64,000 nt of DNA from Streptomyces ardesiacus (GTDB taxonomy: Bacteria > Actinomycetota > Actinomycetes > Streptomycetales > Streptomycetaceae), in assembly GCF_003112575.1 (NCBI RefSeq), contig NZ_BEWC01000001.1, forward strand, positions 682,001 to 746,000, given 5' to 3'. The notes beneath the pieces are model-generated. The model was given only the letters and a program-made list of their open reading frames with translations, had not been told where the DNA came from and searched no databases. Shown piece after piece: positions 61,874 to 64,000 of this stretch. Every line of letters begins with the position of its first letter. Position 1 is the first letter of the stretch. The translations under genes were made by a program, and so were the position numbers.

Positions 61874-62585
61874 GTCCGGCGCCCGGACGCCCGCCACCGC
61901 CCCCCTGGACCCCGAGCCCCCGCAGGAGTACGTCGAGGCGGCCAGGCTCGCCCCCGACCACTGGCTCTACCTGCCCGATCCCGCCTGGCGGGGCGAGGGG
62001 CCGCCGCCCGACTGGGCCGTGGTCGGCCAGTGGCGCTCCGACTCCGACGGCACGATCGTCGAGTGGGAGGACAACCCGGAGTACCGGCCGTCCCCGGAGG
62101 CGATGGGCTGGCCCGAGCCCGCCGACGAGATCGACCGGGCCATCCAGCTGGCCACCACCGGCTACGGTCCGGCCGAGGACGTCACCGCGGCCCTGTCCGG
62201 TGCCGAGGTCGCCGTCCTGGTCACGGCGGACGGCGAACCGGTCCGGGCCTCCGCGCCCGACGGCACCCCCGCGGTCCCCGTCTACACCTCCCCCCGATAC
62301 CTCCACGCCGCGGGCCGCCTCGCCTCCGAGAACCTCCCGGTCGGCACCCTGCTCACCCGCGTCCCCCCGGGCCACGCCCTCTACCTCAACAGCACCGCAC
62401 CGGTCGGCATGGTGCTGCCGACGGAGGGCCTCGCCGACCTGCTGGAGGAGGGAGCCGCCCGGAACGACGGGGCGTCGCACTCCAGCACCGGGGCGGTCGC
62501 GGTGGACGATGGTGGCCTTCCGAACGTGCCGGAGCCCGGGGTGCGGGTGGCGTCACCGGGTGGGGTGGACCGGAACTCCACCTGA
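61866..62585 (+). CDS. SseB-like type VII secretion-associated protein (paralogue 2)
   Basis: The protein has 239 residues. ATG 61866 lies within the last codons of the giant gene (ATGAGTGA, 8-bp overlap), so it is translated in step with it. A GAGAGGACGAG purine-rich tract precedes the start. The core repeats the motifs of the protein at 10446: LPDPAWRG, PPPDWAVVGQWRSD, NPEYRPSPEAMGWPEPADEID and ATTGYGP, then an SseB-like C-terminal half. The last 50 residues are disordered. The tight coupling makes it the best candidate for a dedicated chaperone, adaptor or immunity protein of the giant, but nothing in the sequence distinguishes these roles. Confidence 0.82.
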   Translation: MSESGARTPATAPLDPEPPQEYVEAARLAPDHWLYLPDPAWRGEGPPPDWAVVGQWRSDSDGTIVEWEDNPEYRPSPEAMGWPEPADEIDRAIQLATTGYGPAEDVTAALSGAEVAVLVTADGEPVRASAPDGTPAVPVYTSPRYLHAAGRLASENLPVGTLLTRVPPGHALYLNSTAPVGMVLPTEGLADLLEEGAARNDGASHSSTGAVAVDDGGLPNVPEPGVRVASPGGVDRNST

Positions 62586-62653
62586 TGCCCCACACAGGGC
62601 CATGAGGGACGCGCCTTCGCCGTAACGCCGCCTTGGCACGAGACCCTGGGCCG

Positions 62654-63391
62654 ATGAAGCCGACGGACAGTGATGCCTCGTACCTGGTGGGGCTGTTCGC
62701 GCTCACGGTCGCCACGGGCCTCGTGGACGCGGTCAGCTACCTGGCGCTGGACCGCGTCTTCACCGGGAACATGACCGGCAATGTGCTGTTCGTCGGCTTC
62801 GGTCTTGCCGGGTCAGGAGAGGTTCCGCTGCTGAACAACGCGCTCGCCCTGGTGGGGTTCCTCGCCGGCGCGATCGTGGCCGGACGCCTCGTGCACGGGC
62901 GCACGCACGTCACCCGCCTGCCCACCGCTCACCTGCTGGTCCTGTGCGGCACCGCTGCCACGGCTCTCGCGAGCGGGGTCGCCTGGCTGCTGCTGGGCGC
63001 TCCGGCCGGAGGATGGCTGATCGGGCTCACGGCTCTGCTCGCCGCGGCGATGGGCATGCAGGCGGTGGTCGCCCGCGGGGCACGGATCCCCGACGTCACC
63101 ACGGTGGTCATCACGAGCACGCTGGTGAACTTCGCGCTGGACAGCCCGCTCGCCGGCGGCACCTTCGACAAATGGGTCCGCCGCGCGGGAGCGGTGGTGT
63201 CGATGGGGGCCGGAGGGGCTCTCGGCGCGCTGCTGATCAGCGCCTGGTCCGGAGCCGGCGCGCTTCTCGTGGCCGGTGCGTGCATGACCCTCGGGGCCAT
63301 CGGGCTCGGGGCGGCGCGGCACAGGGAAGGACGCCGGGCGGCCGGCACTCGGACGGTCCTCGAACGACCCGGTGGAGAAGCCGGACGATGA
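62654..63391 (+). CDS. YoaK/DUF1275-family membrane protein
   Basis: The protein has 245 residues; ATG 62654 (MKPTDSDASYLVGLFALT) is preferred, although the ribosome site is weak and an in-frame TTG at 62633 exists. Six or seven hydrophobic helices are visible. The family hallmarks are GLVDAVSYLALDRVFTGNMTGN near residue 22 and PDVTTVVITSTL near 152. DUF1275 proteins are inner-membrane proteins of unknown transport or sensor function. It does not look like part of the ESX locus. Its stop overlaps an ATG (ATGA), and the ribosome-site-supported start of the next gene is 18 bp further. Confidence 0.85.
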   Translation: MKPTDSDASYLVGLFALTVATGLVDAVSYLALDRVFTGNMTGNVLFVGFGLAGSGEVPLLNNALALVGFLAGAIVAGRLVHGRTHVTRLPTAHLLVLCGTAATALASGVAWLLLGAPAGGWLIGLTALLAAAMGMQAVVARGARIPDVTTVVITSTLVNFALDSPLAGGTFDKWVRRAGAVVSMGAGGALGALLISAWSGAGALLVAGACMTLGAIGLGAARHREGRRAAGTRTVLERPGGEAGR

Positions 63392-63408
63392 ACGACAAGG
63401 AGACAGGG

Positions 63409-64000
63409 ATGAGCGAGAACCGAGTAGTGGTCGTCACCGGGGCGGCCCGCGGGATCGGTCGCGCCACGGCCGTGGCCTTCGCACGAGAGGGATACAGCGT
63501 CGCCGGGGCGGACATCGCGGCCCCGGCGAGCTCCGCGATGGACTACCACCCGGCGACGCCCGAGGACCTCGCCGAGACCGGGCGGCTCGTCCAGGAGGCC
63601 GGGGCCGCGTGGCTGCCGGTGGTCTTCGACCAGCGCGACCGCGGCGCGGTGAAGGCCGGGCTGGACCAGGTCGCAGAGCGCTTCGGGGGGATCGACGTCG
63701 TCTTCGCCAACGCCGGTATCCAGGGTTTCGCGTCCCTGCCGCAGATGAGCGACGAACTCTGGGACGACCAGATCGACGTCAACCTCACCGGCACCGCCAA
63801 CGTCCTGCGCGCCGCCGCGCCGCTCCTCGTCGAGCGCGGGGGCGGACGGATCATCGTCACGTCCTCCACCCAGGGTCAGCACGGCACCCTCGACGGCGCG
63901 GGGTATTCGGCGTCCAAGTGGGGACTGATCGGGCTGGTGAAGTCGGCGGCCCTCGACCTCGGCAAGCACGGCATCACCGTCAACGCCGTGATCCCGGGAC
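63409..64000 (+). CDS. SDR oxidoreductase, mycofactocin-coupled type (3' end outside window)
   Basis: 197 residues are visible. ATG 63409 has AAGGAG 6 nt upstream; an in-frame ATG at 63388 overlaps the upstream stop but lacks such a site. TGAARGIGRATA, ANAGI and the catalytic Ser plus GYSASKWG mark an SDR. The insertion after the second strand (MDYHPATPEDLAETGRLVQE) is characteristic of mycofactocin-coupled SDRs, which keep a non-exchangeable NAD and pass electrons to mycofactocin. No mycofactocin biosynthesis gene is in the window. The substrate is probably an alcohol. Confidence 0.8.
   Translation, partial: MSENRVVVVTGAARGIGRATAVAFAREGYSVAGADIAAPASSAMDYHPATPEDLAETGRLVQEAGAAWLPVVFDQRDRGAVKAGLDQVAERFGGIDVVFANAGIQGFASLPQMSDELWDDQIDVNLTGTANVLRAAAPLLVERGGGRIIVTSSTQGQHGTLDGAGYSASKWGLIGLVKSAALDLGKHGITVNAVIPG

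Larger units (their letters stand above)
44740..60580 (+). repeat. Giant protein: six diverged helical + Rossmann-like modules
   Basis: Copies lie near 44740-45470, 48860-49620, 53040-53930, 54940-55850, 57990-58710 and 59680-60580. Each has a helical part with VLxLxPGxxV and an HLxxxG-like end, then RNWTG or similar. An APWxxPYxV strand, a DGT hairpin, VVLAxP and LAxxTGRxVW follow. The last part resembles the lonely-Cys fold without its Cys. Confidence 0.65.

Noticed and set aside
1..64000. tRNA, rRNA, IS elements, integrase and attachment sites
   Set aside because: No cloverleaf, conserved rRNA segment, transposase/integrase domain or paired terminal repeats were recognised on either strand by eye.

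Overview
The window is high-G+C actinobacterial DNA, most probably Streptomyces. Many genes start with GTG or TTG behind GGAGG-type ribosome sites, third codon positions are almost all G or C, and the gene content (an ESX/type VII locus with a giant multidomain protein) is typical of that genus. No tRNA, rRNA, transposase, IS end, CRISPR array or phage gene was recognised.

Layout. (1) 1-2721: the 3' end of an unknown gene, a doubtful short reverse ORF, a membrane-anchored Mrr-type nuclease and a winged-helix (HTH_42/AlkZ-YcaQ type) protein. (2) 2780-8978: a catabolic unit. A GAF-AAA-Fis activator is read leftward from a near-consensus promoter. Divergent from it are an acetoin/diacetyl-reductase-like SDR, an amidohydrolase, a DUF59 metal-sulfur assembly protein, a zinc alcohol dehydrogenase and an ABM monooxygenase, closed by a strong hairpin. 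The amidohydrolase-DUF59-ADH order resembles the tail of propane/binuclear-iron monooxygenase operons, but the monooxygenase is absent. (3) 9053-31564: a type VII secretion (ESX) locus. It holds two membrane-anchored lectins, an SseB-like T7SS-associated protein, a beta-helix/tandem-AAA EccA-like ATPase, a mycosin protease, EccC (reverse strand), EccD, EccB, WXG100 proteins, a large repeat-rich WXG protein ending in a YxxxD motif, and a YbaB/EspL-like protein. No EccE was recognised. (4) 31649-61873: one uninterrupted gene of 10,074 codons (about 1 MDa) for a polymorphic-toxin-like giant. It has a WXG100-like N-terminus, three Cys-bearing 'lonely Cys' (caspase-like) modules, one intact and two degenerate OTU protease domains, an HExxH zincin, two copies of a 620-residue module and two copies of a 320-residue domain. 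An SseB-like paralogue overlaps its stop codon. (5) 62654-64000: a YoaK/DUF1275 membrane protein and the 5' part of an SDR that looks mycofactocin-coupled.

Working together: EccB/C/D, the mycosin and the EccA-like ATPase would form the export machine. The WXG100 proteins, the 1266-residue WXG protein and the giant are the likely substrates. The two SseB-like proteins, at opposite ends of the locus, are candidate substrate-specific chaperones or immunity proteins. The giant is the most exciting item: it looks like a modular, possibly self-processing effector polyprotein delivered by a type VII system, comparable in concept to MARTX toxins.
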